The notes below the pieces were generated by a model that was given only the letters and a program-made list of their open reading frames with translations, did no database searches and was not told the origin of the DNA. A stretch of DNA of 64,000 bases. Origin: Methanoregula sp. (GTDB lineage Archaea > Halobacteriota > Methanomicrobia > Methanomicrobiales > Methanospirillaceae). Positions 54,534 through 63,613 of this stretch are shown one piece after another; the stretch's first letter is position 1; every line of letters begins with the position of its first letter. A program made the translations under genes and the position numbers. Location: positions 558,001 through 622,000 of the forward strand of contig JBAZQB010000001.1 of NCBI GenBank assembly GCA_041645435.1, read 5' to 3'.

Positions 54534-54946
54534 TTATTCATCTACTGATTGGGGGTATTTTCCCGAGAATGATGTATTGTTGGTGAAATCGGGAATCTTT
54601 ATTACCGGATCACGGATTGCGTATTGTTGTGATAGGTAGTATAAGTCATTTCTTAAGGCTCATAAATACCCCCCTTTGTATGTCTGGTGTCTGTTACCCG
54701 TAATTCAGATCGCACTCCTGTTAGATAACAAAAAATGGTTGGACAAACTCTTGATGTTTGGTAAGGGGTGGGAGTGAGACTCCATTTGGCCGGGTACTAT
54801 GAGAACAGGCTCTGGACATGTACTTATCGGCACTTTTGAGAGAGCGGACGGTACCCTTACGCTCCAACAATTAATTTTCGGGAGCTTCTTCAAACGCCCT
54901 GCTTACTCCCGCTCGCACCACTGGCCCGCACGACTCATCTTCCATC
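54534..54946. other. Intergenic region between histidine kinase and double-flavodoxin gene
   Basis: 413 bases upstream of the kinase and downstream of the flavodoxin gene (both minus). The short plus frame 54799-54999 overlaps the flavodoxin 3' end and is doubtful. TATA-like patches near 54590 and 54650 could serve the kinase. I see no RNA gene. Confidence 0.4.
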
Positions 54947-56356
54947 TCACTTCTTACGAGCCTCTTCCTTCACCCGGATTAAGACCGGGCTATCGGTAAA
55001 TACCCGCTCGAATGGCTGAATCATGTGCTTTTTCATATTCTGCACCGCCTCTTTCCTGACGGGAGGGAGATCGAGAAAGAAGGAGAAAAGGGCAGTCCGG
55101 ATCCGCTTTCCGGACTCTTTCTGGGGAAAATCATAGAACCCGGTCTTTAAGTAATGGCGATGGTCGGCCTTGAAAATTGCACGCATCTCTCCCCAGATCT
55201 CATCCCGGAAGAGTTTGTGGCCGGCAATTGCAGGAAACATTGGGGGGGCCATGTAACCGGATTCCGAGAGCCGTATACACCGCTCTGCAAGGGCATTAAT
55301 CCGGTGATCGATCACCGCAGAATCTCCGCCTTCATCGGTAACGATCCCGGCAAGGTTTGCACCCTGTACTGCAGGATATGCAGTCAGTACTTCGTTGAGC
55401 GTTGCAAGCTGGGAAAGGGGACCTTCGATCAGGTACCCGAACTGTTTCCCGGTCATACGCGGCACATGGCCGAGGAAAAAACTCCGGTCAATTACCTGTT
55501 TGAAATCTGCCGACAGGTATCGGTCCTTTACCGTACCGGCAAAAATCAGGATATCGGCCATGAGCACCTGCTCGTTCCAGAACGCACTAAACCCATCGGC
55601 ATAAACACAGGAATTATCAAAGGCACAGCGGCAGCAGCCAAGGCAGCCTCCTTTCATTCCGGCATCCTGTACGGATAGGACAGAGGCCGATTTCCCAAAA
55701 CATGCCGCTGCCTGGGTCACCATCCGCTCCAAGTTAGACCCGCTCACCGCATCAGTAAGAATGACGACTTTTATCCCAGTACACTCAAACGGGACCGGAG
55801 CCGGGCCCGGAGAGTACAGGACAGTGGGGAAATGAATTTGTGGGTACCTCTCCTGGATACAGGATTTTCTGGAAGCCCCGGTAAAAAAATCATCGCCGAA
55901 CCTGAAAAGCTGTTCCTGTACCGGCACCGACAAGAGATCCTCCATCTTTGCCGAAAAGGAACCGGTAAACGACATACCAAGATCCTCTGCGATTGCATGC
56001 AGGTAGGCATTGGCAGTATGATCAAAGAAATGAATAGAAGTGGTGATTGACGCTGCGTATTTCCCGGTGAATGCGGACTTGGCGTTCCGGGAAAAAACCT
56101 TCTCAATAAACCGTTTCATCTGTGAGGGTACCAGCATGTAATAGACCGGGGTTGCAAAGAGCACCGCATCAGATGAAGTGATGGATGCCACCACCTTGTC
56201 AAATTCTGCTTCTTGTGTTTCGAGAGAATGAATCCGCTGGCCCACATGCTCGATAATAAATGTATGAACGGGAAATGCCAGTTCCAGGAAATGGACATAT
56301 TGCATTGTCACACTGTCGCTGCCCTTGGGACTGCCATTCAGTACACAGATCTTCAT
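54947..56356 (-). CDS. Double flavodoxin-like NAD(P)H-dependent FMN reductase family protein
   Basis: 469 residues made of two flavodoxin/FMN-reductase-type domains. Domain 1 (1-190) starts MKICVLNGSPKGSDSVTMQY and has FATPVYYMLVPSQMKRFIE. Domain 2 (about 200-385) lacks the clear GSP phosphate loop (VVILTDAVSGSNLERM) but keeps the Cys cluster CLGCCRCAFDNSC of iron-sulfur or redox-type NADPH-dependent FMN reductases, and the DILIFAGTVKDRYLSADFK segment. The C-terminal 80 residues are helical and basic. It is a fused or duplicated redox protein; substrate unknown. Single gene. Confidence 0.82.
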   Translation of the reverse strand: MKICVLNGSPKGSDSVTMQYVHFLELAFPVHTFIIEHVGQRIHSLETQEAEFDKVVASITSSDAVLFATPVYYMLVPSQMKRFIEKVFSRNAKSAFTGKYAASITTSIHFFDHTANAYLHAIAEDLGMSFTGSFSAKMEDLLSVPVQEQLFRFGDDFFTGASRKSCIQERYPQIHFPTVLYSPGPAPVPFECTGIKVVILTDAVSGSNLERMVTQAAACFGKSASVLSVQDAGMKGGCLGCCRCAFDNSCVYADGFSAFWNEQVLMADILIFAGTVKDRYLSADFKQVIDRSFFLGHVPRMTGKQFGYLIEGPLSQLATLNEVLTAYPAVQGANLAGIVTDEGGDSAVIDHRINALAERCIRLSESGYMAPPMFPAIAGHKLFRDEIWGEMRAIFKADHRHYLKTGFYDFPQKESGKRIRTALFSFFLDLPPVRKEAVQNMKKHMIQPFERVFTDSPVLIRVKEEARKK

Positions 56357-56651
56357 ACCAATCCTCTCTTCACATGCTTCTTCTTTGCATCCTATTAAAG
56401 TGACGGATTAACCAGCAGGATTTGCGAAGGCAGGGAAAAAATGATTCCGATGGCCTCCGGCATACTCAGTCAAGGGGCAATCCCAAACTGAAAAATGGAT
56501 AAGAGGGACGCATTCAGGATTTTACTTTTTTTTCTACAGCATAAATAAAAACGGATAACAAGAGCAGAAAAACCATCCGGGTTTATCGGTCATACCCAAT
56601 CCAATAAGCCAAGAGAGAGGATATAAAAAAACAGGCGAGATTTCCTTTATC

Positions 56652-56786
56652 TTATTTCGCGCTGTCGTACCCGCATCGCTTGCAGGTGTAGCTGCCATCA
56701 GGTCTGACCTTGAGATTGGTATCCTGACATTTTGCACAGATTGGCTTATCATGCTTTACCCGTATGGTTTGTGGTTTTTGATCCAT
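56652..56786 (-). CDS. Small zinc-ribbon protein (44 aa)
   Basis: 44 residues from ATG 56786 to TAA 56652: MDQKPQTIRVKHDKPICAKC, then QDTNLKVRPDGSYTCKRCGY and DSAK. One zinc ribbon (CxxC ... CxxCGY), resembling short ribosomal-type or transcription-factor-type ribbons. No neighbours in the same direction. Function unknown; short but with a consistent methanogen-like pattern. Confidence 0.7.
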   Translation of the reverse strand: MDQKPQTIRVKHDKPICAKCQDTNLKVRPDGSYTCKRCGYDSAK

Positions 56787-56891
56787 GAGGATTGGTAGCT
56801 ATTTTACTATTTAGATATACCGTGAGAAACGGAATGGCAGAACTCATATCTTTTTGACCACATCTTCATCACCAATCAGGCATAATAACGG

Positions 56892-57926
56892 ATGAGTACT
56901 ATGATACAATCTCCCTTTCGGATATTCCTTTACCTCCTGCTCCTGGGCGTACTGCTGGTCCTGACCCCTGTCGCGGCAATCTCCCTTTCGCCCGGAAGCT
57001 CATTTTCCGGTGCACCCTCGATAGCAAACGGTGATTCTGTTTATATCCATGGCATTGCCACTGGTCACCCACAAAACGGCTTGCAGGTCTGGCTGTTTGG
57101 AAACAATTATGTAAAAATTTCCACAATTTCCCCGGATTCAGACAATTCCTATGAGTATGAACTCAAACCTGCCGATACCCGGACCCTTGCACCGGGACAG
57201 TATTTCGTCCTGATCCAGCACCCGATGATGAACGGGCAGTTTGATATTTACTATGATGCCTCATCCGGTAAAGTATTCAACCGCCAGCTCGGGACCGGAA
57301 CCTCCATCTTCCAGCTCACCGGAGGTGGCAGCCTTCAGACCCCTTCGGGAGCAAACGCACTGATGCAGGCCATCAACAGCCAGAATGTCGATGATACCTT
57401 TGCAACTGCATCGTTTATCATCAATCCCCCATCGGCATTCATCGACCCGGTCGGTTCCCGGGTTGTAGGAGAACAGTTCACTATCACGGGTTCGACCAAT
57501 CTCGCGGTGGGTGACAACCTGATGGTTGAAATTACCTCATCGTCATTCAAGCCCACGTATAAATCCCAGAGTGCCGAATTCTCGGGAGCCACGGGTATGG
57601 TAAAGGTAAAACAGGGAAACGGTGCATTAAACCGGTGGTCGTTTCCGGTCGATGCATCAACTTTTAAACCGGATGAATATATCGTCAAGGTGTCCGGCAT
57701 CACGGTGGATGTAACGGGATCTACCTTTTTCAATATCGTTGAGAAACTCCCGACCACTCCCGCAACAACGGCACCGTTCATCACAGAGCAACCAATTCTG
57801 ACAATTGCTACAACTATACCAACACCAATACCAGTATCCACAACAACGAAGTCTCCCTTGCCAGTAATGGTAACTATTGGCGCGATTGGGCTGATTGCCC
57901 TGATGACAATCGCCGGCAAAAAATAA
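56892..57926 (+). CDS. Secreted surface protein with C-terminal anchor
   Basis: 344 residues. Signal peptide (FRIFLYLLLLGVLLVLTPVAA), then two beta-sandwich-like regions typical of Methanomicrobiales surface proteins: one with IANGDSVYIHGIATGHPQNGL and APGQYFVLIQHPM, the other with GEQFTITGSTNLAVGDNLMVEI. A Thr/Pro-rich stalk and the tail TTKSPLPVMVTIGAIGLIAL ending IAGKK anchor it. The tail resembles that of the S41 protease gene at 12523-14203 (ending VVIAGRK). Probably an S-layer-associated protein; exact function unknown. Confidence 0.8.
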   Translation: MSTMIQSPFRIFLYLLLLGVLLVLTPVAAISLSPGSSFSGAPSIANGDSVYIHGIATGHPQNGLQVWLFGNNYVKISTISPDSDNSYEYELKPADTRTLAPGQYFVLIQHPMMNGQFDIYYDASSGKVFNRQLGTGTSIFQLTGGGSLQTPSGANALMQAINSQNVDDTFATASFIINPPSAFIDPVGSRVVGEQFTITGSTNLAVGDNLMVEITSSSFKPTYKSQSAEFSGATGMVKVKQGNGALNRWSFPVDASTFKPDEYIVKVSGITVDVTGSTFFNIVEKLPTTPATTAPFITEQPILTIATTIPTPIPVSTTTKSPLPVMVTIGAIGLIALMTIAGKK

Positions 57927-58212
57927 TTTTATTCAGCAAATTTTTTTATTCACATTTGGGCATTTCACCACATTAAAAAAGTACTTTCAGCAAATTCCGG
58001 TTCACAGATTAAGGGCATTATGCCGTTACTTATTGACAACCTGTCGCTGAAACAATTGGAGGTTTCTGCAGTTATTCTGATATCTGCACGGGAAAACTAT
58101 GTCCGGATAATCATAATAAAAAAGCAATAAAAAAAACTTTTTCTACGCCCTTATTTTCTGGAATAATTTCGATCGTGTTATATGTTAACATGTTAGATTT
58201 TAGCAGGGTACT

Positions 58213-58317
58213 ATGTTTGGATTGCCGGATATCACGGTTTTTGTTGTCGGGGGCGTTGTTCTTATCATCGCCGCATTGTTGTTGTACTGGGGAATAACCT
58301 TCAAGGGGCATGATTAA
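58213..58317 (+). CDS. Symporter small accessory protein (34 aa)
   Basis: Tiny membrane protein MFGLPDITVFVVGGVVLIIA, then ALLLYWGITFKGHD, with a single helix (about 8-28). Its TAA (58315-58317) directly precedes the ATG of the sodium:solute symporter. Short single-helix proteins of this type occur before SSS symporters in methanogens and are annotated as small accessory proteins; a direct role in transport is inferred. Confidence 0.75.
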   Translation: MFGLPDITVFVVGGVVLIIAALLLYWGITFKGHD

Positions 58318-59841
58318 ATGGCAGCGGACTTTCTCACTATCACCGTTGTCGGTCTGTACTTCCTTGCAATGCTCGGTATCGGGGTCTGGGCATCAAAAAA
58401 GATCAAGAACACGGAAGACTACCTTGTTGCCGGCCGCCAGCTCGGTTTCTGGGTTTTCATCCTCTTAATGATCGGCACGGTCTGTTCGGGTATGTCGCTG
58501 CTTGGGGTCTCCGGTCTCGGATATAAAGCCGGCTGGCCCACCATCTGGGAGCAGATTTTCGTTCCGCTCTCGATTGGTATCTGTATCATATTCTTCGGGG
58601 TCAAGCTGCACAATGTTGCAAAAACCGCAGGTTACGTAACGGTTCAGGATTACCTTGCGCATAGGTACGAAAGCCCGACTGCGCTCCGGACGCTCAGTGC
58701 AGTTGCCGGTATTATCGTCTCGTTGATCTATCTCGTCGGGCAGTATACGGCAATTGCAATTGTGCTCATATGGCTCTTCCAGATCCCCCTCTGGCTGGCT
58801 CTCCTTATCGCAACGGTCGTTACCATGGCATATACCGCAATCGGGGGACTCTATGCAGTTGCATGGGCATCACTCGTTCAGGCAATTATCCTCATTGTCG
58901 GGGTTCTTGTTATGGCACCGATCATCATCTGGAAGGCCGGCGGTTTTACCCATGTAAACGAGTTCATCGCAACCGTCAACCCGAATCTCGTCATGCCGTG
59001 GAACCCGGTTGGCGCATTTGCCCCGCCCTATATTATCTCGTTTGCACTCCTGCTGGGCCTCGGTCTTGCCTGCGCACCGCATGTCATCAACAACGTGCTG
59101 ACGATAAAAGACGTAAAGTACTTCAAGTGGTCCCCGCTGATCGCTTTTGTCCTCTACGGCGCGGTCATTTTCCTCCTGAAATTTGCCGGTTTTGCCGGTC
59201 TTGTGATGGTCAAGGAAGGTATGTTTACCCTTCCCGCTGTGCCGAATGCACAGGACTTCGTTATTCTGTACGGCATCGAGTACGCCATGCCAATCCTGGC
59301 CCTTTGGGCGATCTTTGCTGTTATAGTACTTGCAGCAGTCATGTCCACCACCGACCGGCTGATGCTAACCATTGGCGCCATGTTCTCGTGGGATATCTAC
59401 AAAAAAGTGCTCAAGCCGGATGCAGATGACAAGACGGTCCTGCTCCTCTCTAAGATCGTGGTTGTTGTTTCAGCCTTTGCGACCATGATCATCGCCATCA
59501 ATCCTCCTGATATGCTTGCCATCCTGATCTGGATGGGGATAGGTACCATGCTTGCAACTTTCGCCGTCCCGCTGCTCGCCGGCCTGTACTGGAGAGGTGC
59601 AACCCGGCAAGGAGCGCTTGCCAGCATGACGTTTGGCCTGCTCGCCGCACTCATCTTCGGCTTCCTCAATTACTTCAAGGTGGTTGCTCTTGGCATAGAA
59701 TTTGCCAAGATCCCTCTCCACTTCTCGGCCTACGCATTTGTCATATCCGTGGTTATGATGATTGTCGTCAGCCTGTTGACGAAAAAGAATACGGAGAAAG
59801 TGCTCAACGAGACCCAGACCGGCTGGTATATTTCTAAATAA
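58318..59841 (+). CDS. Sodium:solute symporter family protein
   Basis: 507-residue secondary transporter with about 13 helices. Family marks: MLGIGVWASKKIKNTEDYLVAGRQLG in the first loop, TAIGGLYAVAWASLVQAIILIVG in the core (the SSS signature region), and the sodium-site region with AVIVLAAVMSTTDRLMLT. Closest in layout to the proline/pantothenate symporters, but the substrate cannot be decided. AGGGG lies nine bases before ATG 58318. Co-transcribed with the 34-residue accessory gene. Confidence 0.92.
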   Translation: MAADFLTITVVGLYFLAMLGIGVWASKKIKNTEDYLVAGRQLGFWVFILLMIGTVCSGMSLLGVSGLGYKAGWPTIWEQIFVPLSIGICIIFFGVKLHNVAKTAGYVTVQDYLAHRYESPTALRTLSAVAGIIVSLIYLVGQYTAIAIVLIWLFQIPLWLALLIATVVTMAYTAIGGLYAVAWASLVQAIILIVGVLVMAPIIIWKAGGFTHVNEFIATVNPNLVMPWNPVGAFAPPYIISFALLLGLGLACAPHVINNVLTIKDVKYFKWSPLIAFVLYGAVIFLLKFAGFAGLVMVKEGMFTLPAVPNAQDFVILYGIEYAMPILALWAIFAVIVLAAVMSTTDRLMLTIGAMFSWDIYKKVLKPDADDKTVLLLSKIVVVVSAFATMIIAINPPDMLAILIWMGIGTMLATFAVPLLAGLYWRGATRQGALASMTFGLLAALIFGFLNYFKVVALGIEFAKIPLHFSAYAFVISVVMMIVVSLLTKKNTEKVLNETQTGWYISK

Positions 59842-59973
59842 TATTCTTTTTCAGGTTTTTGATCTATGCGGTGATAATTAAACGATTATCGTAATATTCG
59901 GACTGGCTTTTTTTATGAAAACCTTTTTTCCCCTTCCCGGGAAAGTATCAAACATACATTACCGGTGATTTAT

Positions 59974-60726
59974 TTGCGATTCTGTCCCCAGTGCGGCAAT
60001 GCTGTGATGCCCAATAATAAATTTTGTACCCGCTGTGGTGCATCCCTCCAGCCGGATCTTACCGGTACCGACGCGATCGCATCCCCGCAACCAGCTCGGC
60101 CGAGCCAGTCCCTCTCCCGGACCAAACCCTTTAACATAAAATCGACAACCAGCCTGATCGCCATTGCGGGAGTGGTTGTTATTACCCTTCTTGTCATCTT
60201 CATTGGCTATCCCCTTATCACGACCTCGCCTTCCCACCCCTCTGCAGGAACGCCCGCAACCTCATTATCAACACTTGCCACCGCAAACGGGAGCACTCAG
60301 GGCGGATCCTATGTAATTATCGAAACAGAAGAACCGACACCGTTGCCCACTACAGAACCGCTTCTCGTAGTCACTACGCTTATACCCACTACACTCATCA
60401 CTCCCGGCAAGACCATGTCACAGGTTACGAAAGCCGTCTTCTGCCCATCGGACAGATTCGCCTGCAATAATACATGCATCGATCTGCTGACCAACAGCAG
60501 CAACTGCGGATCCTGCGGAAATACCTGCTCTGCGGGAAATTACTGTCTGAACGGCAATTGTGTTGTCACCTGTTCTGCAGAACAGATGAGTTGTCCTGAC
60601 GGTTGTTTTAATCTGATGACCAATCCCCGGCATTGTGGCTCCTGTGGGAATTCCTGTCAGATAGGGCTTATTTGTTATAACGGCCGGTGTGATTCACCTG
60701 CAACACCCATGATAGTACCCAAATAA
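59974..60726 (+). CDS. Zinc-ribbon membrane protein with cysteine-rich outer repeats
   Basis: 250 residues. Start is probably TTG 59974 (giving MRFCPQCG), with GGTGAT four bases before it; GTG 59965 is an alternative. The N-terminus is a zinc ribbon (CPQCGNAVMPNNKFCTRCG), then a linker, one membrane helix (about 55-78), a Ser/Thr/Pro-rich stalk, and two copies of a Cys-rich unit: CNNTCIDLLTNSSNCGSCG/NTCSAGNYC and CPDGCFNLMTNPRHCGSCG/NSCQIGLICY. These units resemble Stig1-type repeats. Likely surface-exposed, disulfide-bonded; role unknown. Confidence 0.72.
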   Translation: MRFCPQCGNAVMPNNKFCTRCGASLQPDLTGTDAIASPQPARPSQSLSRTKPFNIKSTTSLIAIAGVVVITLLVIFIGYPLITTSPSHPSAGTPATSLSTLATANGSTQGGSYVIIETEEPTPLPTTEPLLVVTTLIPTTLITPGKTMSQVTKAVFCPSDRFACNNTCIDLLTNSSNCGSCGNTCSAGNYCLNGNCVVTCSAEQMSCPDGCFNLMTNPRHCGSCGNSCQIGLICYNGRCDSPATPMIVPK

Positions 60727-60813
60727 TCTTGATGCAAAAGATACGTGGACCGGTACGAAATTTTCCCGTTTTTACACTCAATAATATAAATTCCGGCTGC
60801 CAACGTATGTGAA

Positions 60814-62130
60814 GTGACAATAGCAATTCTTGGCGGCGGACTTTCAGGACTCGCACTTGCCCGCCTCCTGCATGAGAAAGGCAACGATGTGGTTGTCCTT
60901 GAAGCGGAACCTGCGTATGGCGGGCTCTGCCGTTCAAAAAACGAACAGGGATTCACGTTCGATATTGGCGGGTCGCATATCATTTTCTCGCGGGATGCTG
61001 AAGTGCTCGCGTTCATGCGTCGGATGATTGCCGGAAACGAACAGCGCAATAATCGCAATACCAAGATTTTTTATAAAGACCAGTACGTCAAATACCCGTT
61101 TGAGAATGGCCTTTCTGACCTTCCGCAGGATGACCGGTTCTTCTGCATCAATGAGTTTGTAAAAACCCATGTCGCTGTTGAAAAAGGCGAATTGCCGGTA
61201 CCAGGGAATTTCCGGGAATGGATTTACTATACGTTTGGAAAAGGGATTGCCGAATGTTATATGATCCCATACAATGAAAAGATCTGGAAGTTTCCCACAG
61301 AGAAGATGTCCCTGCACTGGGTGGACGGGCGTATTCCCCGCCCCCCTGTCGAGGATGTAATAAAATCAGCCATCGGCATTTCAACAGAAGGTTATACCCA
61401 CCAGTCGGTTTTTTCCTATCCGCTGGATGGAGGTATTGAAGCACTTGTCAGTGCTATCGCTGAGCCGATTCGGGATCGCCTACGAACCGGGTTCTGCGTT
61501 ACATCGGTGCGGAAAAAAGCCGGGCATTTCGAGATCAGTAATGGCCGTGACGTCATTATAGCAGATCAGTGCATATCTACAATACCCGTACAGAATCTTT
61601 TTTCTGCCCTCAACAGCGTCCCGGCAAAGGTAAAAGTAGCGTGTACTTCCCTCAGGTACAATGCACTTGTCTGTGTGAATATTGGGATACGGGGAGCAGT
61701 ACCGGATATATCCTGGCTCTATATTCCGGAGATCGCACTGGGCATGACCAACCGCATCTCGTTCCCGTCCAATTACAGTGCCCACGGAGCCCCCGAAGGC
61801 TGCGGATCGGTGCTTGCCGAGATCACGCACCTGCCGGGCGATGAAGTGTCCCGCATGAATGATGAAGAGATCATTGCCCCGGTAATAAAGACATTAGAGG
61901 CAATGCACATCCTGAAAAAAGAACAGATTGTCTATACCTCGGTAGAACGCCAGCCATATGCTTACGTGGTCTACGATCTGGATTACCAGAAAAATATTGC
62001 CGTAGTTAAGGACTATTGCACATCGATAGGTATCCCCTTAGTCGGCAGGTTCTCACAATTTGAGTATCTCAATATGGACGGCTGCCTCCGCAGTGTTATG
62101 GATTTTGTTGCACGGCAACGGGATTTCTGA
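60814..62130 (+). CDS. FAD-dependent protoporphyrinogen-oxidase-like/amine-oxidase-type oxidoreductase
   Basis: 438 residues with the N-terminal dinucleotide motif AILGGGLSGLALARLLHEKG and LEAEPAYGGLCRS, typical of the NAD(P)/FAD amine-oxidase-like superfamily that includes UDP-galactopyranose mutase and PPO-like enzymes. GGSHIIFSRDAEVL and the C-terminal FSQFEYLNMDGCLRS fit that fold. The start is GTG 60814. Since a glycosyltransferase follows after 60 or so bases, a role in surface sugar metabolism is likely, but the substrate is uncertain. Confidence 0.75.
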   Translation: MTIAILGGGLSGLALARLLHEKGNDVVVLEAEPAYGGLCRSKNEQGFTFDIGGSHIIFSRDAEVLAFMRRMIAGNEQRNNRNTKIFYKDQYVKYPFENGLSDLPQDDRFFCINEFVKTHVAVEKGELPVPGNFREWIYYTFGKGIAECYMIPYNEKIWKFPTEKMSLHWVDGRIPRPPVEDVIKSAIGISTEGYTHQSVFSYPLDGGIEALVSAIAEPIRDRLRTGFCVTSVRKKAGHFEISNGRDVIIADQCISTIPVQNLFSALNSVPAKVKVACTSLRYNALVCVNIGIRGAVPDISWLYIPEIALGMTNRISFPSNYSAHGAPEGCGSVLAEITHLPGDEVSRMNDEEIIAPVIKTLEAMHILKKEQIVYTSVERQPYAYVVYDLDYQKNIAVVKDYCTSIGIPLVGRFSQFEYLNMDGCLRSVMDFVARQRDF

Positions 62131-62195
62131 TCCTTTTTTTTAGATCACGCTTATAATCCGTAAACGTGAAAATGGTACAGGAGTTTTTCCCTTCA

Positions 62196-62894
62196 ATGAT
62201 ATCAGTCATCATTCCCACGTTTAACGAAGAGGAGAATATCGCCCAGTGCCTCGTCTCGCTGTCACATCAGGATATCCCGAGAACCGATTACGAGATCATT
62301 GTTGTTGATGGTGGTTCAAAAGATACAACCTGTGAGATTGCAAAAAAGTATGCCGACAGGGTATTCACCCAGACCAGCAAAAAAGTGGGGGGAGCCCGCA
62401 ATGACGGGGTCAGGGAAGCGAAAGGTGATATTGTCGCAACAACGGATGCAGATTGCATACTTCCTCCGCACTGGATCAAAAACCTTGCAGAGGATTTCAA
62501 GGATCCCAATGTTGTGCAGGTCTATGGTCCGGTGTATCCCATCGAAGAAGGCATAGGAAACGGTTTCTCGCTCCTGCTTGCCAATACCTTTGCCCGCATC
62601 GGCTATTACAGCAAAACCTTTTACTATACACTTGGATGCAACACCGCATTTCGAAAAGATGCTTTCATCAAAGCTGGCATGTATCGCTGCATTGATGCCG
62701 GTGATGATCTGGAGATCGCGATGCGGATGAAAGATGAGGGAAAGATCCTTTTTGACAACCGGCTCAAGGTGGGCTTTTCCATGCGGAGATACCAGAAATT
62801 CGGCACCCTCCAATCCCTTTACGAATGGGTTTATATTGTATCCAAAGGGGGAGAATCCGAAAAATATTCTTATTCCCAGAAAAAATACAAATGA
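62196..62894 (+). CDS. Family 2 glycosyltransferase
   Basis: 232 residues from MISVIIPTFNEEENIAQCL, the classical GT2 beginning. Further marks: VVDGGSKDTT, ARNDGVREAKGDIVATTDADC (the DxD metal site), and LGCNTAFRKDAFIKAG with DAGDDLEIAMRM as the catalytic Asp region. AGGAG lies 12 bases upstream; ATG 62172 and GTG 62166 are alternative starts. Membrane helices are absent, so the enzyme is soluble or peripheral. Likely joined with the FAD oxidoreductase in glycan synthesis. Confidence 0.9.
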   Translation: MISVIIPTFNEEENIAQCLVSLSHQDIPRTDYEIIVVDGGSKDTTCEIAKKYADRVFTQTSKKVGGARNDGVREAKGDIVATTDADCILPPHWIKNLAEDFKDPNVVQVYGPVYPIEEGIGNGFSLLLANTFARIGYYSKTFYYTLGCNTAFRKDAFIKAGMYRCIDAGDDLEIAMRMKDEGKILFDNRLKVGFSMRRYQKFGTLQSLYEWVYIVSKGGESEKYSYSQKKYK

Positions 62895-62932
62895 TTTTAT
62901 CACATCTCACTTTTCATTCGTAAGGTTATGGT

Positions 62933-63358
62933 ATGCCAACAGCAGATCAACCCGATATAAAAAAAGAGCATGAAATGCGCCGGATCACCGCATTCAACGA
63001 CAGCCCTTTTGCACAGTTGCTCAACATGAGCGTCACAGAAGCTCATGATGGTTATGCCCGTGTTGTGATGGATTGCTGCCAAATCTTAAACCCGCATGAC
63101 GTAGCGCACGGGGGCGCAATATTTGCAATTGCTGATCAGGCATTTGGTATTGCCGCAAACTGCGGAAACATTGACCGGGTTGCCGTGTCTGTGCACATCC
63201 AGTATATCGCACCTGCAACAGGTACTCTTGTTGCAATCGCAAAACGAGTTGCAGATAACGGCAGGTACTCCACATTCCGGGTGATGGTCTATGAAGGTGA
63301 ACGTATAATTGCTGAATTTGATGGGGTAGCAATCCAGGTTAGTCCCTCTCCATCGTAA
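62933..63358 (+). CDS. PaaI-type hotdog thioesterase
   Basis: 141 residues with the hotdog-fold helix HGGAIFAIADQAFGIAANC, whose Asp is the expected catalytic residue, and the strands VAVSVHIQYIAPATGTLVAIAK and GRYSTFRVMVYEGERIIAEF. Such enzymes hydrolyse acyl-CoA thioesters (for example phenylacetyl-CoA). The substrate is not known. It starts 38 bases after the glycosyltransferase, but no functional tie is evident. Confidence 0.9.
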   Translation: MPTADQPDIKKEHEMRRITAFNDSPFAQLLNMSVTEAHDGYARVVMDCCQILNPHDVAHGGAIFAIADQAFGIAANCGNIDRVAVSVHIQYIAPATGTLVAIAKRVADNGRYSTFRVMVYEGERIIAEFDGVAIQVSPSPS

Positions 63359-63613
63359 AAACAGATTTTTACATTACCCTGATCATTTTTTTAATTACGA
63401 CTCTATTAAAATTGTCATCTTCTAGGGTCCGTTTATTCTTTTAACCGTGGTTTGAAGGGAGATTCGACCCCTAATCCATGCATGCTCGCAATACATACGT
63501 TACCTGCATAATACCGGGAATAGCCAAAAATCCTTGTCATTATAATGAAATCGAAAAAAATCCTTGCCAAAATTTTTGGAATGATAAAAAACGAGAGGGC
63601 GCATGCTGCTGGA

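Noticed and set aside
54799..54999. 66-codon plus-strand open frame
   Set aside because: It overlaps the 3' end of the double-flavodoxin gene and has no recognisable pattern or ribosome binding site.
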